This document shows positions 21,800 to 21,886 of a DNA stretch of 21,886 nucleotides, piece by piece. A program made the translations under genes and the position numbers. The notes beneath the pieces are model-generated. The model did not search any database. It was not told the DNA's origin and worked only from the letters and a program-made list of their open reading frames with translations. Location of the stretch: contig JASLDK010000077.1 of the NCBI GenBank assembly GCA_030145945.1, positions 1 through 21,886 of the forward strand, given 5' to 3'. The DNA is from Nocardioides sp. GTDB lineage: Bacteria; Actinomycetota; Actinomycetes; Propionibacteriales; Nocardioidaceae. The stretch's first letter is position 1, and the number at the start of each line of letters is the position of its first letter.

Positions 21800-21886
21800 G
21801 GCCGACTCGGCTGAGGGTCGGGCATCAGGTGTTCTGCTGCTCACGACCGTCGGCTTGAGGGCTCGACTCCTTTCCAGTGCTGCGGA
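21800..21886. other. Right-edge non-coding sequence
   Basis: 87 bases after the MmgE/PrpD stop. A short CCGAC/GTCGG inverted repeat close to the stop could be a weak terminator; no gene is supported. Confidence 0.4.

Overview
The window is GC-rich. Several genes start with GTG or TTG, and several are joined by 4-base stop/start overlaps (ATGA, GTGA, TTGA). One regulator looks leaderless, and the LeuB is of the mycobacterial/actinobacterial type. I infer an actinomycete (Actinomycetota). A Nocardioides-like organism is plausible, but the genus cannot be fixed from sequence reading alone. The window holds protein-coding genes only: no tRNA, rRNA, CRISPR array or insertion sequence was recognised. 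No gene-free stretch exceeds 300 bases.

Layout. (1) Bases 1-2708, plus strand: the tail of a probable MFS transporter coupled to a RidA imine deaminase, then two Opp/Dpp-type peptide-importer ATPases. (2) Bases 2709-2839: two perfect hairpin terminators between converging genes. (3) Bases 8935-2840, minus strand: a tight four-gene operon of FAD amino-acid/imino-acid oxidase, ALDH7-type aldehyde dehydrogenase, Glu/Leu/Phe/Val-type dehydrogenase and fused E1 alpha-beta 2-oxoacid dehydrogenase. The ALDH7 gene carries an in-frame amber codon at codon 117. (4) A divergent LysR regulator (9077-10015) with a palindrome in the shared promoter region. (5) An ornithine cyclodeaminase/mu-crystallin family gene (10927-9977, minus). 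(6) Bases 11065-15611, plus: glutaryl-CoA dehydrogenase, 3-hydroxybutyryl-CoA dehydrogenase, LeuB and a dihydropyrimidinase-like hydrolase, apparently one operon. (7) A minus-strand lipoprotein peptide-binding protein. (8) Bases 17659-21799, plus: three tandem SnoaL/NTF2-like small proteins, an amidase and an MmgE/PrpD protein.

How the genes may work together. Regions 3-6 read as a nearly complete lysine catabolic route through pipecolate: cyclic ketimine to L-pipecolate (mu-crystallin-like reductase), to piperideine-6-carboxylate (FAD oxidase), to 2-aminoadipate (ALDH7), to 2-oxoadipate (amino-acid dehydrogenase), to glutaryl-CoA (E1 fusion with unseen E2/E3), to crotonyl-CoA (GcdH), with FadB2-like acting after hydration. 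The minus-strand operon is arranged in reaction order. Only the ALDH7 and GcdH assignments rest on strong sequence resemblance. The other substrates are inferred from gene order. The amber codon means the route may be broken in this isolate unless the codon is read through or is a sequencing error.

Region 8 looks like a separate, undescribed pathway. Three paralogous SnoaL-like proteins surround an amidase and an MmgE/PrpD enzyme, and two of them are translationally coupled to those enzymes.
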